A DNA stretch of 64,000 nucleotides from Hydrogenophaga sp. PAMC20947 (GTDB taxonomy: Bacteria; Pseudomonadota; Gammaproteobacteria; Burkholderiales; Burkholderiaceae_C), in contig NZ_CP039252.1 of NCBI RefSeq assembly GCF_004795855.1, positions 3,782,001 through 3,846,000 of the forward strand. Direction: 5' to 3'. Both the position numbers and the translations under genes were made by a program. Below are positions 53,578 through 64,000 of the stretch, in pieces (the stretch's first letter is position 1; each line of letters begins with the position of its first letter). The notes beneath the pieces were generated by a model. It was not told where the DNA came from. It worked only from the letters and a program-made list of their open reading frames with translations, and did not search any database.

Positions 53578-53651
53578 CGGATTCTTGCAATAACAGTGTC
53601 AGTAGTTTTTCACTAACTTGGCAAGGTTTTCACTTTCCCTGTCATCCGACA
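53578..53651. repeat. Right transposon end with TnsB-type sites
   Basis: Read from the outside (reverse strand), the end starts TGTCGGATGACAGGGAAAG then TGAAAA, matching the left terminal repeat. A second site is 53602-53623 (GCCAAGTTAGTGAAAAACT on the reverse strand), nearly the same as a left-end site. A weaker third lies at 53578-53598. The outermost base is 53651. Confidence 0.75.
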
Positions 53652-53654
53652 AAA

Positions 53655-53656
<2 letters not shown>
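53652..53656. repeat. Target-site duplication, right copy (AAATC)
   Basis: AAATC directly follows the right transposon end. Its last two bases are part of the gyrB stop codon (53655-53657 on the minus strand). It matches the left copy at 22183-22187. Confidence 0.85.
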
Positions 53657-56339
<2,683 letters not shown>

Positions 56340-56368
56340 CTAGGGGATCGCAACAGGGTGGGCAGGCC

Positions 56369-57475
56369 TTAAATTCGCATCGGCATGACAACGTACTTGA
56401 AGGCGTTGTCATCTGGGTTGGTCACCAGCGCGGAGCTGTTGCCATCAGAGAGTTCGATGCGAACCATTTCCTGGCTCATGTTTTGCAGCGCGTCGATCAG
56501 GTAGGTCACATTGAACCCGATCTCGATCGCGTCGCCGCCGTAGTCCACATCAAGCTCGTCCACGGCCTCTTCCTGCTCGGCGTTGCTCGAGGCCACGCGC
56601 AGTGCACCGGGCTCGATGTTCAGGCGCACGCCCTTGAACTTCTCGCTGGTCATGATGGCGGTGCGCTGCAGCGAAGCCAGCAAGGGCTGGCGGCCGAGCG
56701 TGACGATGTTTTTGTGGTTCTTCGGGATGACGCGGTTGTAGTCGGGGAACTTGCCCTCGACCAGTTTGGTCACGAATTCCATGCCGTCAAAGCTGAACTT
56801 CGCCTGGTTGGCGGCGAATTGCATTTCGATCGCGCCTTCTTTGTCGGACAACAGGCGCTGCAATTCCAGCACCGTCTTGCGCGGCAAGATCACTTCCTGC
56901 TTCGGCACTTCCACGTCCAGCGTGGCGCTGGCAAAAGCCAGGCGGTGACCGTCGGTGGCCACCAGGCTGAGTTGCTGGCCTTCGGCCACAAACAAAATGC
57001 CGTTCAGGTAGTAGCGGATGTCGTGCACCGCCATGGAAAACGACACTTGGCTCAGCAGGCTCTTGAGCGTTTTCTGGGGCACGCTGAAGGCCGGGCCGAA
57101 GCTGGCCGATTCCTGGACCAGGGGGAAGTCTTCGGGCGGCATGCTCTGCAGCGTGAAGCGGCTTTTGCCGCCTTTCAGAATGAGTTTGCCGCCGGTGGAC
57201 TCCAGGCTCACCGTCTGATCGGTGGGCATGGTGCGCAAGATGTCGATCAGTTTGCGCGCGCCCAAGGTGGTGGCGAAGTTGCCGTCGTCACCGTCGAGCT
57301 CGGCCGTGGTGCGGATCTGAATTTCCAGGTCGCTGGTGGTCAGCTGCACGGATGAGCCGGTCTTGCGCAGCATCACGTTGGCCAAAATCGGCAGCGTGTG
57401 GCGGCGTTCGACAATGCCGGCCACCGATTGCAGGGCGGCCAGTACTTTGTCCTGGGTGGATTTCAAAACGATCAT
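56369..57475 (-). CDS. dnaN: DNA polymerase III beta sliding clamp
   Basis: Sliding clamp of 368 residues that forms a ring dimer on DNA and tethers the polymerase. It begins MIVLKSTQDKVLAALQSVAGIVERRHTLPILANVMLR and ends NAFKYVVMPMRI, both typical. Three clamp domains are complete. It lies between dnaA (210-base gap) and gyrB (83-base gap) on the same strand, the common dnaA-dnaN-gyrB order. Confidence 0.97.
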   Translation of the reverse strand: MIVLKSTQDKVLAALQSVAGIVERRHTLPILANVMLRKTGSSVQLTTSDLEIQIRTTAELDGDDGNFATTLGARKLIDILRTMPTDQTVSLESTGGKLILKGGKSRFTLQSMPPEDFPLVQESASFGPAFSVPQKTLKSLLSQVSFSMAVHDIRYYLNGILFVAEGQQLSLVATDGHRLAFASATLDVEVPKQEVILPRKTVLELQRLLSDKEGAIEMQFAANQAKFSFDGMEFVTKLVEGKFPDYNRVIPKNHKNIVTLGRQPLLASLQRTAIMTSEKFKGVRLNIEPGALRVASSNAEQEEAVDELDVDYGGDAIEIGFNVTYLIDALQNMSQEMVRIELSDGNSSALVTNPDDNAFKYVVMPMRI

Positions 57476-57685
57476 GTCGACTTCTTTCGTCTCAGGTTGG
57501 CGTCAATGGCGCGTCAACTTTCAGCAGCGCTTCTGTTTATAAGGTGAAGGCCTTCGCAGGCCCAAACCTCCCTATTTTCACCTTTTTGTGAACGCCCTAG
57601 GCAAAACGCTTGCCAAGCTCTGTCACAGCGTTCACCTGAGTGGCCACCCACCCGGAAAACACAGCGTCAGGGCAAGGCAGCAGGC

Positions 57686-59104
57686 TCATCCCTTGAGGGT
57701 CTGCTCGAGCACATGCAGTTGCTGGTTGAGCTCGGTGTTTTGCTGGCGTTCGGCACCAATCTTGCGCACCGCGTGGAGCACGGTGGTGTGGTCGCGCCCG
57801 CCAAACAGCTCGCCGATCTCGGGCAAACTCTTTTGCGTGAGCTCCTTGGCGATGAACATGGCGATCTGGCGCGGCCGGGCGATGCTGGCCGGCCGCTTCT
57901 TGGAATACATGTCCGCGACCTTGATCTTGTAGTAGTCGGCCACGGTCTTCTGGATGTTTTCCACCGAAATCTGGCGGTTCTGGATCGACAGCAGGTCTTT
58001 GAGCGCGTCGCGCGCCAGCTGGATCGAGATTTCTTTCTGGTTGAATCGCGAATACGCCAGGATCTTGCGCAGCGCGCCTTCGAGCTCGCGCACGTTGGAG
58101 CGCACGTTTTTCGCCACGAAAAACGCCACCTCTTCCGGCATCACGGCGCTTTCTACTGCAGCCTTGTTGATCAGAATGGCCACCCGCATTTCCAGCTCGG
58201 GCGGTTCGATAGCCACCGTCAGGCCCGAATCAAAGCGCGAAACCAGGCGCTCGTGGATGTCGGCCAGGCCCTTGGGGTAGGTGTCGCTGGTCATCACGAT
58301 GTGGCTCTTGCGCGCCAGCAAGGCCTCAAACGCATTAAAGAATTCTTCTTGCGTACGTTCCTTGTTGGCGAAGAACTGCACATCGTCGATCAGCAGCAGA
58401 TCGAGCGAGTGATAACGCTCCTTGAACTCATCGAAGGTTTTGCGCTGATACGACTTGACCACATCCGAGACAAACTGCTCGGCGTGGATGTACAAAACTT
58501 TGGCCTGTGGACGGTCAGCCAGCAAATGGTTACCGATGGCGTGCACCAGGTGGGTCTTGCCCAAGCCCACACCGCCGTAAATAAACAGCGGGTTGTAGAG
58601 CTGCCCCAAGCTGCCGGCCACGTGCATGGCCGCGGCCCGCGCCATGCGGTTGGCCGAGCCTTCGACCAGCGTCGAAAACGCGAGTGCCGGATTGAGGCGG
58701 TTGCGCTGGCTGTTGATGGGCGATGGCTCGATCTGGCCCACGTCCGGCAATTCAGCCAACACCTGTTCTTGCACATTGCGTGGTGCAGGCGATGTGCGGC
58801 TAGGGCCTTCACGCGGAGCGAGCGCTAACTCCACCATCACCGGGCGCCCCTGAACGCTCTCCAGCAGCGCCGCGATGCGCACCGCATACTGGGCCCGGAT
58901 CCAGTCCATCTTGAACCGGTTGGCCACCGCAATAACCACCTTGGAGCCGTCTGGCGCGGCGGTCGCCGAGAGGGGCCGGATCCAGGTGTTGAACTGTTGT
59001 TCGGGGATTTCCTGGGCCAGGCGGTCGAGGCAGGCCGCCCACAAATCGGTGGGCGCCGCGGTGGCGTCGGTGGCAGCAGTGGCGGGAATAAGGCCCTCGG
59101 TCAT
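57686..59104 (-). CDS. dnaA: Chromosomal replication initiator DnaA
   Basis: DnaA of 472 residues starting at 59104 ([13 protein letters not shown]). The open frame to 59188 runs through the DnaA boxes and is not coding. Domain I starts [25 protein letters not shown]; the AAA+ domain has [19 protein letters not shown] and [10 protein letters not shown]; domain IV holds the DnaA-box binding helix-turn-helix with [15 protein letters not shown] and [10 protein letters not shown]. It binds TTATCCACA boxes in oriC and opens the duplex. It is first in the dnaA-dnaN-gyrB set. Confidence 0.97.
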   Translation of the reverse strand: MTEGLIPATAATDATAAPTDLWAACLDRLAQEIPEQQFNTWIRPLSATAAPDGSKVVIAVANRFKMDWIRAQYAVRIAALLESVQGRPVMVELALAPREGPSRTSPAPRNVQEQVLAELPDVGQIEPSPINSQRNRLNPALAFSTLVEGSANRMARAAAMHVAGSLGQLYNPLFIYGGVGLGKTHLVHAIGNHLLADRPQAKVLYIHAEQFVSDVVKSYQRKTFDEFKERYHSLDLLLIDDVQFFANKERTQEEFFNAFEALLARKSHIVMTSDTYPKGLADIHERLVSRFDSGLTVAIEPPELEMRVAILINKAAVESAVMPEEVAFFVAKNVRSNVRELEGALRKILAYSRFNQKEISIQLARDALKDLLSIQNRQISVENIQKTVADYYKIKVADMYSKKRPASIARPRQIAMFIAKELTQKSLPEIGELFGGRDHTTVLHAVRKIGAERQQNTELNQQLHVLEQTLKG

Positions 59105-59464
59105 GCGGGAATGTGGCTCGGTGTGGCTTGTGGACAATTGACGAAGGGCGAAGGGGCCATTGTAGTTCGCTTGGGGACTTATCCACAAGCTGAACCGGGT
59201 TCGAACAAACCCTGATGGCGGTGGGCTGGCCTGGCGTGTTGCGGGGCCGTCACCCTGGAGTGAGGGGCGCGATCATATCGGTTTTTGCCCGGAACGCCTC
59301 GGGCTGCACGACTTAACAGGGATTGGATGTGAGTACGTTTGGCTTACGATATGCTGCGCTCACGCCCGCCCCGACCGGATTCGCCCCCGGTACGAGCGGG
59401 GCCGATGTGGGTGGATTGTGCAAACAACGAATGGGGAGCCCCAAGCTCCCAGGGAGTCCCGACG
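59105..59464. other. Probable oriC/dnaA promoter region
   Basis: A perfect DnaA box TTATCCACA occurs at 59179-59187 (plus strand) and a variant TTGTCCACA at 59129-59137 (minus strand). Both lie upstream of dnaA, where autoregulation and origin function are usual in Burkholderiales. Only two boxes are seen, so part of the origin may lie elsewhere, for example near rpmH beyond the inserted gene pair. No gene is convincing in this gap. Confidence 0.55.
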
Positions 59465-59995
59465 ATGAAATCGCTGTTGATGTTCTCCAGGCCCGTGCGA
59501 TGGTTGCTGGCCTTGTGCCTGGGCTTGACCCTGACGGCCTGCGCCAGTGTGGGTGGGCCCAAGTTGGTCAACCACGCGTTTAACTTCGACGGTTGGAACG
59601 ACGGTTGGGCTAAATCGGTGGATCTTCTGGAGTTCGCCTACGGTGACCAATATCCCCCGGTACGCGCAAAATCTACCAACGGAAAGAGCGTGGGCAATTC
59701 TTGGGGCGTCAATGGGGCAATGCCCGTCGGCGAGTTTTTGAAGCTGAAATGGCGCCTCAAGGCGTCTGGGGAAGTGGTCGAGCGGCAGGTAGATCTGCGA
59801 GATCGGTTGCCGGATGACATGGCGAATCACGAATTGACTTTTGTGATCGATGGGCAGCAGCTCTTTGTGTACATCGTGACACCGCGCGCGCAGTCCGCAA
59901 GTGTCAAGCAACGCACGCACCGAACATGGCTGTCGAAGTACAACGTGGCCTATGAAATTTTCCCGACCAGGGAAGTTGCGCCCAAGGGGAATTAA
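59465..59995 (+). CDS. Lipoprotein, probable immunity protein of the adjacent lipase-like effector
   Basis: Protein of 176 residues with a signal peptide ending in the lipobox LTAC (cysteine near residue 23), so it is probably lipid-anchored in the periplasm. The mature part includes NHAFNFDGWNDGWAKSVDL and a beta-rich KLKWRLKASGEVVERQVDLRDRLPD stretch, in pieces, features I associate with proteins beside type VI lipase genes. Its stop codon directly abuts the ATG of the downstream lipase-like gene (TAAATG). Lipoproteins next to Tle lipases are known to protect the producing cell. Confidence 0.7.
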   Translation: MKSLLMFSRPVRWLLALCLGLTLTACASVGGPKLVNHAFNFDGWNDGWAKSVDLLEFAYGDQYPPVRAKSTNGKSVGNSWGVNGAMPVGEFLKLKWRLKASGEVVERQVDLRDRLPDDMANHELTFVIDGQQLFVYIVTPRAQSASVKQRTHRTWLSKYNVAYEIFPTREVAPKGN

Positions 59996-61363
59996 ATGGG
60001 TACGCCCCTTCTTCGCGACCTGACAATTGAGGAGCTAGCTCGATTGCCGGTGGCGCGTGCCGAAATGGGCTTCACAGGCACTCGTGGGCAGGCCACTCAA
60101 TTTACTTTCTTCGCTGCGTTTGACGGGACCAACAACCATGAGGGCAATTTGAAGCTCTCAGGTGACCCCGAAGCAACCAATGTGAGTCAGCTGGGAGTAC
60201 AAGGCAGGCTTGCAGCAGCGGAAAATCCTGACCTTCGGGCGCGCTACTACCCCGGCGTTGGTAGTGGTGGTGATCAAGGCGGGCTTGTGAATGCCGCTTT
60301 CTTGCCATCCTCGGCCATCAATGCTGCCGCCGAAGAGGCCTATGCGGACTTCCGCCGCGCTGCCCTCGAGCACCTCGACACGCCAGGCGCCACCCCCGCC
60401 GACATCGGTGCCGCCACCACCGGCTTCAGTCGCGGCTGTGCCACCGCCATCCGCTTTGCCCAGCTGGTCAACGAGCGCGGACTGGTCGGGCCCGATGGCG
60501 CGGTGATCGCGCCGCCCGGCAGCGTCCCCATCACCGGCATGGCGCTGATCGATCCGGTGGCGCGCTTTGTCGAGGGACCGATGCACATTCCACCCAATGT
60601 GCGTGGCCAGGTTTTGACCGTGATGGCCGAGCACGAAAACCGCACCGATTTCCGCCCGCTGTACTACGGCGACGATCCGCGGGTCACCACCGTGCGCCAC
60701 CCGGGCAACCACGTGGGCGTGGGAGGCGGTTACGACCGCCATGGCACGGCCGCCAACGTGCTGGAAGGCGTGACCGGGTATTTCCAGCAGCGGGGCGTCG
60801 CGCTGGCCGATGTGCCGCCCGACCGGCGGCACGACCCCGCAAGACCCCAACACCTGTACACCGAAGCCTATTCCACCGCCCGCAATGGCGATGTGTTGGC
60901 CCGCGAAGACGGTGCGCCCGTCGAACGCTGGCGGCTTGACGACCCCCGCCAAGGCCGGATCGAAGTGCGTCCGCTGACACCGCCGGCCCATGCAATCTGG
61001 TTGCGGCAGCTGGAGCGCGATATAGGCCCGGGGCTGCGCGCGGCAGGCATCACGCCTGAGCAATGCCAGACCTTGGCGCAGGCCTGTGCCCATCGTTCGG
61101 GCCAGGAGGGTGTTGCTGCGCCGCCGCAGCGCCTGCTCCTGAGCAAAGACCATGGGCGCGTGGGCTGGCTCGACAGCCAGGGACGGTTGGCTGAGGTCCG
61201 CATCGATCAGGCGCTGGCTGCGCCAGGGTTGGCCCAAGGGTCCGTGCAGGATCCATCCCTGGCTCAGGGGCGCACGCCCGTGAACGGAGCCCACAGCCCG
61301 AATGCCCCCGCTGTTGACGTGGATCAGGCGCCGGTGATCGAGGCGCTGGTTCGCAGCCGTTGA
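59996..61363 (+). CDS. T6SS lipase effector-like protein (DUF2235/Tle type)
   Basis: Alpha/beta hydrolase of 455 residues. FFAAFDGTNNHEGN near residue 40 matches the FDGTxN motif of Tle/DUF2235 lipases, the nucleophile elbow is TTGFSRGCATAIRFA (GxSxG), a likely catalytic Asp is in MALIDPVARF and the catalytic His region is HPGNHVGVGGGYDRHG. Such enzymes cleave phospholipids of rival cells after delivery by a type VI secretion system. No vgrG or PAAR gene is present here, so delivery is not shown. The upstream lipoprotein would give immunity. The pair lies between dnaA and rpmH, which are usually direct neighbours. Confidence 0.75.
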   Translation: MGTPLLRDLTIEELARLPVARAEMGFTGTRGQATQFTFFAAFDGTNNHEGNLKLSGDPEATNVSQLGVQGRLAAAENPDLRARYYPGVGSGGDQGGLVNAAFLPSSAINAAAEEAYADFRRAALEHLDTPGATPADIGAATTGFSRGCATAIRFAQLVNERGLVGPDGAVIAPPGSVPITGMALIDPVARFVEGPMHIPPNVRGQVLTVMAEHENRTDFRPLYYGDDPRVTTVRHPGNHVGVGGGYDRHGTAANVLEGVTGYFQQRGVALADVPPDRRHDPARPQHLYTEAYSTARNGDVLAREDGAPVERWRLDDPRQGRIEVRPLTPPAHAIWLRQLERDIGPGLRAAGITPEQCQTLAQACAHRSGQEGVAAPPQRLLLSKDHGRVGWLDSQGRLAEVRIDQALAAPGLAQGSVQDPSLAQGRTPVNGAHSPNAPAVDVDQAPVIEALVRSR

Positions 61364-61498
61364 CCCGGTCGAGTGGCCTAAAACTGCTGATTTTCGAAGC
61401 CCTATCGCCAGTCTTGGCGGGATTCGGCGGGTATGACTTGCCTGGACGTGGGGTTTGAGGCGATAATTGCGGGTTTCCCCCGACTTTTACTGAGCATC

Positions 61499-61633
61499 AT
61501 GAAACGCACTTACCAGCCCTCCAAGATCAAACGCGCCCGCACCCACGGTTTTCTCGTTCGCATGAAGACCCGTGGTGGCCGTGCTGTGATCAATGCACGC
61601 CGCGCCAAAGGCCGCAAGCGTCTGGCCGTCTGA
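61499..61633 (+). CDS. rpmH: 50S ribosomal protein bL34
   Basis: Forty-four-residue ribosomal protein with the family sequence [18 protein letters not shown], and RVMKTRGG-like middle ([10 protein letters not shown]) ending GRKRLAV. It starts the rpmH-rnpA-yidD-yidC operon running away from dnaA. Start at the ATG 61499; an earlier frame opening at 61433 is not coding. Confidence 0.97.
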   Translation: MKRTYQPSKIKRARTHGFLVRMKTRGGRAVINARRAKGRKRLAV

Positions 61634-61709
61634 GCCTGCCGTTGAGTTGCCGGTTGCGACCGGACTCTCGCTTCCTTGACGCCGCCTGTCGGTGACAAGT
61701 GAGCCCGTC

Positions 61710-62132
61710 ATGCAACGCATCCGGACCCGGCATCAATTCCAGGCCGCCATGGCGAGTGCCCCCGTGGCCAAAACGCCCCACTTCGCGCTGCACCGTTCCG
61801 CGCTGGACGTGGTGCACGGCGAACGCCTGTTGTTCCCCGTGGCCGAAGCTTGGCTGGGCGTTGTCCTGCCCAAGCGCTGGGCGCGCCGCGCTGTGACACG
61901 CAATACCATGCGCCGTCAGGTGTATGAGGTTGCCCGTACCTTGCCGGTCGGGTTGCCCGATGCTGCCTGGGTGGTGCGTTTGCGCAGTGAATTCAGCCGC
62001 AAGCAGTTTCTGAGCGCCACGTCTGAGCCGCTCAAGCGCGCTGTTCGTGCCGAGCTTCAGACGCTGCTGGGTCGCGTGGTTCCTCGCGAAGCTTTGCCTT
62101 CAACGACTGGAGCGCTGGCCCATGTGGACTGA
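61710..62132 (+). CDS. rnpA: Ribonuclease P protein component
   Basis: RnpA of 140 residues (start ATG 61710; an in-frame GTG at 61692 is possible). It contains LGVVLPKRWARRAVTRNTMRRQVYEV, in pieces, the basic RNR-like motif that binds RNase P RNA. It assists in tRNA 5' maturation. It lies 76 bases after rpmH and overlaps yidD by 11 bases. Confidence 0.92.
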   Translation: MQRIRTRHQFQAAMASAPVAKTPHFALHRSALDVVHGERLLFPVAEAWLGVVLPKRWARRAVTRNTMRRQVYEVARTLPVGLPDAAWVVRLRSEFSRKQFLSATSEPLKRAVRAELQTLLGRVVPREALPSTTGALAHVD

Positions 62133-62409
62133 CTGGCCGCGCCAGGGCCTGGTGGGCCTGGTCAAGGGATACCGTTTGCTGCTCAGCCCCAGTCTGGGCA
62201 GCAATTGCCGTTTTGAGCCCAGCTGTTCGAAGTACGCTCTGGGCGTTCTGGAGCGCCACGGCGCTTTGGCCGGCAGTTATTTGACGCTGCGCCGTCTGGG
62301 TCGCTGCCATCCCTGGTGCGACGGCGGCTGTGACCCGGTGCCGGATCAGCCGCCCGCCCTGTTTTCCCGTCTGCTATCCCCTTCCTCAGAAAAGAAGAAC
62401 GCGTCATGA
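62122..62409 (+). CDS. yidD: Membrane protein insertion efficiency factor YidD
   Basis: YidD of 95 residues. GLVKGYRLLLSPSLGSNCRF, then EPSCSKYALGVLERHG and RLGRCHPWCDGGCDPVP are the family signature, including its conserved cysteines. It helps insert membrane proteins together with YidC. It begins within the end of rnpA and its stop overlaps the yidC start (ATGA). Confidence 0.95.
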   Translation: MWTDWPRQGLVGLVKGYRLLLSPSLGSNCRFEPSCSKYALGVLERHGALAGSYLTLRRLGRCHPWCDGGCDPVPDQPPALFSRLLSPSSEKKNAS

Positions 62410-64000
62410 ATGACATCCGTCGGTCCATCTTGTGGGTGGTGTTTGGTTTCTCGATGGTCCTGGTCTGGGACAAGTGGCAGATCCACAACGGGAACAAGCC
62501 CACTTTTTTCCCTTCTTCGGCCCTGACGGAAAAGGCGGCTCCGGGCGCTGTGCCTGTCCAAGGTGACAACAGCCTGCCTGCGGCAGCGGCCAGCTCGGCG
62601 GGAACGGATCCTGCCATGGCCCCGACCGGTGCCACCGCGCCTTCGGCTCAATCCGTTCGCACGGAAGTGACCACCGACGTCTACAAGCTGACCTTCAACA
62701 GCGACGGCGGCTCACTGGTGGGCGCCCAGCTGACCCAGCACGCAGCCGATGGCCACACACGCAAGGAAATCGCCGAGTTTCCCTTTACCCTGTTGCAGCA
62801 GAGCGACGCGCACACCTACATCGCGCAATCAGGGCTGATCGGCGGAAATTTCCCCACCCACAAGACCCCCATGACGCTGGTGCCCGGCCCGACGGCTTTG
62901 GCCGATGGCCAGAATGAGCTGCAGGTGAAGTACGAGTCCGCCGAAGTGGACGGCGTCAAGCTGGTCAAGACCTACACGCTCAAGCGCGGCAGTTACTCCA
63001 TCGGCGTGCAACACGCGGTGTTGAACAACGGCGCCCAGGCTGTGAGTCCGCAGCTCTATGTGCAGCTGGTGCGCGACAACCGCCAAAGCGCGAATTCCAC
63101 GCCTTTCTACTCGACCTTCACCGGTCCTGCGATCTACACCGCCGAGAAGAAATACCAGAAGGTGCAGTTCAAGGACATCGACAAACAAAAGGAACAGGCC
63201 AACGATCCCACCGGATTCAAGGCCGACTTTGTCAAGACCGCCAGCGAAGGCTATGTGGCCATGGTGCAGCACTATTTCGCTTCGGCCTGGGTGCTGGGCG
63301 AAGGCGTGCCGCGCAACAACTTTGCCCGCAAGATCGACAGCACCTTGTACGCAGCCGGCGCGATCACCGAGTTGGGTGAGATTGCTCCCGGCCAGAGCAA
63401 GACGCTGGATTCGAATCTTTTTGTGGGCCCGCAAGAAGAGAAGGTGCTGGAAGTGACCACGCCGGGTCTGGAGCTGGTGAAAGACTACGGCTGGCTCACC
63501 ATTCTGGCCAAGCCGCTGTACTGGCTGCTCGAAAAGATCCATGGCTTCGTGTCCAACTGGGGCTGGTCCATTGTGTTGTTGGTGGTGACGATCAAGGCCG
63601 CCTTCTACTGGCTCAATGCCACGGCTTACAAGAGCATGGCCAAGATGAAGGCCATCAACCCCCGCATCACCGAAATGCGTGAGCGCCTGAAGAGCAATCC
63701 GCAGGCGATGCAGCAGGAGATGATGAAGATCTACCGCGAAGAGAAGGTCAATCCCCTGGGCGGCTGCTTGCCCATCATGATCCAGATTCCGGTGTTCATT
63801 GCCCTGTACTGGGTGCTGCTGTCGTCGGTAGAGATGCGCAATGCGCCCTGGCTGCTGTGGATCCACGATCTGGCGCAACCCGATCCGTTTTTCATCTTGC
63901 CGCTGGTGATGGCCGTGACCACCATGATCCAGACCGCGCTGAACCCGCTGCCACCTGACCCGATGCAGGCCAAGCTGATGTGGATGATGCCGATGATGTT
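62406..64000 (+). CDS. yidC: Membrane protein insertase YidC (3' end outside window)
   Basis: YidC insertase, open to the window end, so the last part is missing. It starts with MNDIRRSILWVVFGFSMVLVW, the first membrane helix, followed by a long periplasmic domain (P1) and then the conserved core WLLEKIHGFVSNWGWSIVLLVV, in pieces, with AYKSMAKMKAINPRITEMRERL, EKVNPLGGCLPIMIQIPVFIALYWVLL. It inserts and folds inner-membrane proteins with or without SecYEG. A four-base overlap links it to yidD. Confidence 0.96.
   Translation, partial: MNDIRRSILWVVFGFSMVLVWDKWQIHNGNKPTFFPSSALTEKAAPGAVPVQGDNSLPAAAASSAGTDPAMAPTGATAPSAQSVRTEVTTDVYKLTFNSDGGSLVGAQLTQHAADGHTRKEIAEFPFTLLQQSDAHTYIAQSGLIGGNFPTHKTPMTLVPGPTALADGQNELQVKYESAEVDGVKLVKTYTLKRGSYSIGVQHAVLNNGAQAVSPQLYVQLVRDNRQSANSTPFYSTFTGPAIYTAEKKYQKVQFKDIDKQKEQANDPTGFKADFVKTASEGYVAMVQHYFASAWVLGEGVPRNNFARKIDSTLYAAGAITELGEIAPGQSKTLDSNLFVGPQEEKVLEVTTPGLELVKDYGWLTILAKPLYWLLEKIHGFVSNWGWSIVLLVVTIKAAFYWLNATAYKSMAKMKAINPRITEMRERLKSNPQAMQQEMMKIYREEKVNPLGGCLPIMIQIPVFIALYWVLLSSVEMRNAPWLLWIHDLAQPDPFFILPLVMAVTTMIQTALNPLPPDPMQAKLMWMMPMM

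Larger units (their letters stand above)
22188..53651 (-). mobile_element. Tn7-like transposon inserted at the gyrB stop codon (31,464 bp)
   Basis: The element is bounded by imperfect inverted repeats that start TGTC at both ends, 20 of the first 25 bases matching, and is flanked by AAATC on both sides. Subterminal copies of a TAGTGAAAAA-type motif lie at both ends, as expected for a TnsB-family transposase. It holds tnsA, tnsB, tnsC and two tniQ genes in one leftward operon, plus about 23 kb of cargo: a DUF3732/bL17/CHAT operon, a LodA-like operon, and a Cap4-STAND, HEPN-like and PIN group. tnsA is nearest the gyrB side and co-directional with gyrB, the same arrangement as tnsA/glmS in Tn7. 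Confidence 0.9.

Noticed and set aside
59105..59188. N-terminal extension of DnaA to 59188
   Set aside because: The added residues are encoded by DNA that contains the DnaA boxes and have no similarity to domain I, which begins right after the ATG at 59104.

Overview
The window comes from the chromosome of a GC-rich betaproteobacterium, most likely Burkholderiales and probably a Comamonadaceae (Hydrogenophaga/Acidovorax-like) organism. This rests on protein style, codon use and the dnaA-dnaN-gyrB and rpmH-rnpA-yidD-yidC arrangement; no 16S gene or database search backs it. The right end (53.6-64 kb) is the replication-origin neighbourhood: gyrB, dnaN and dnaA run leftward, rpmH, rnpA, yidD and yidC (cut by the window end) run rightward. 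Between dnaA and rpmH sits an extra lipoprotein plus a lipase-like protein that looks like a type VI secretion immunity/effector pair.

The left part (1-22.1 kb) is mostly ordinary chromosome: an aldehyde dehydrogenase/SDR/acyl-CoA synthetase group, a nitroreductase, a ferredoxin, a small MNIO (DUF692) peptide-modification operon, a cardiolipin synthase/rhomboid/HAD group, an exported hydratase-like protein, acylphosphatase, an SDR/RbsD pair and a phasin-like protein. It then passes through a hipBA pair and an EcoRII-type restriction-modification operon (methyltransferase, small ORF, Vsr, EcoRII) to a zinc-type MDR reductase.

The central finding is one Tn7-like transposon, 22188-53651 (31,464 bp). 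It has imperfect terminal inverted repeats starting TGTC, several TnsB-type subterminal repeats, and an AAATC target duplication on both sides. It is inserted exactly at the gyrB stop codon. The gyrB terminator is now stranded on the far side of the element, about 31 kb away. The transposition module (xre, tnsA, tnsB, tnsC, tniQ, tniQ; all leftward and overlapping) lies in the middle, co-directional with gyrB as tnsA is with glmS in Tn7. I see no tnsE and no CRISPR array or cas genes.

The cargo lies on both sides of the tns module. On the left is a compact four-gene operon that looks like an undescribed conflict system: a DUF3732-type ATPase, a protein whose first ~125 residues are a clear homologue of ribosomal protein bL17 fused to an unknown ~190-residue domain, a CHAT protease, and a small Pepco-like protein. 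Next comes a leftward operon of LodA-like proteins with a radical SAM/SPASM enzyme, a LodA/ferritin-like fusion and an FAD enzyme. On the right are a 2,085-residue Cap4-like nuclease/STAND NTPase protein with a partner, a protein with a HEPN-type RxxxxH motif, a membrane-anchored PIN protein, an exported protein, and several inverted-repeat structures.
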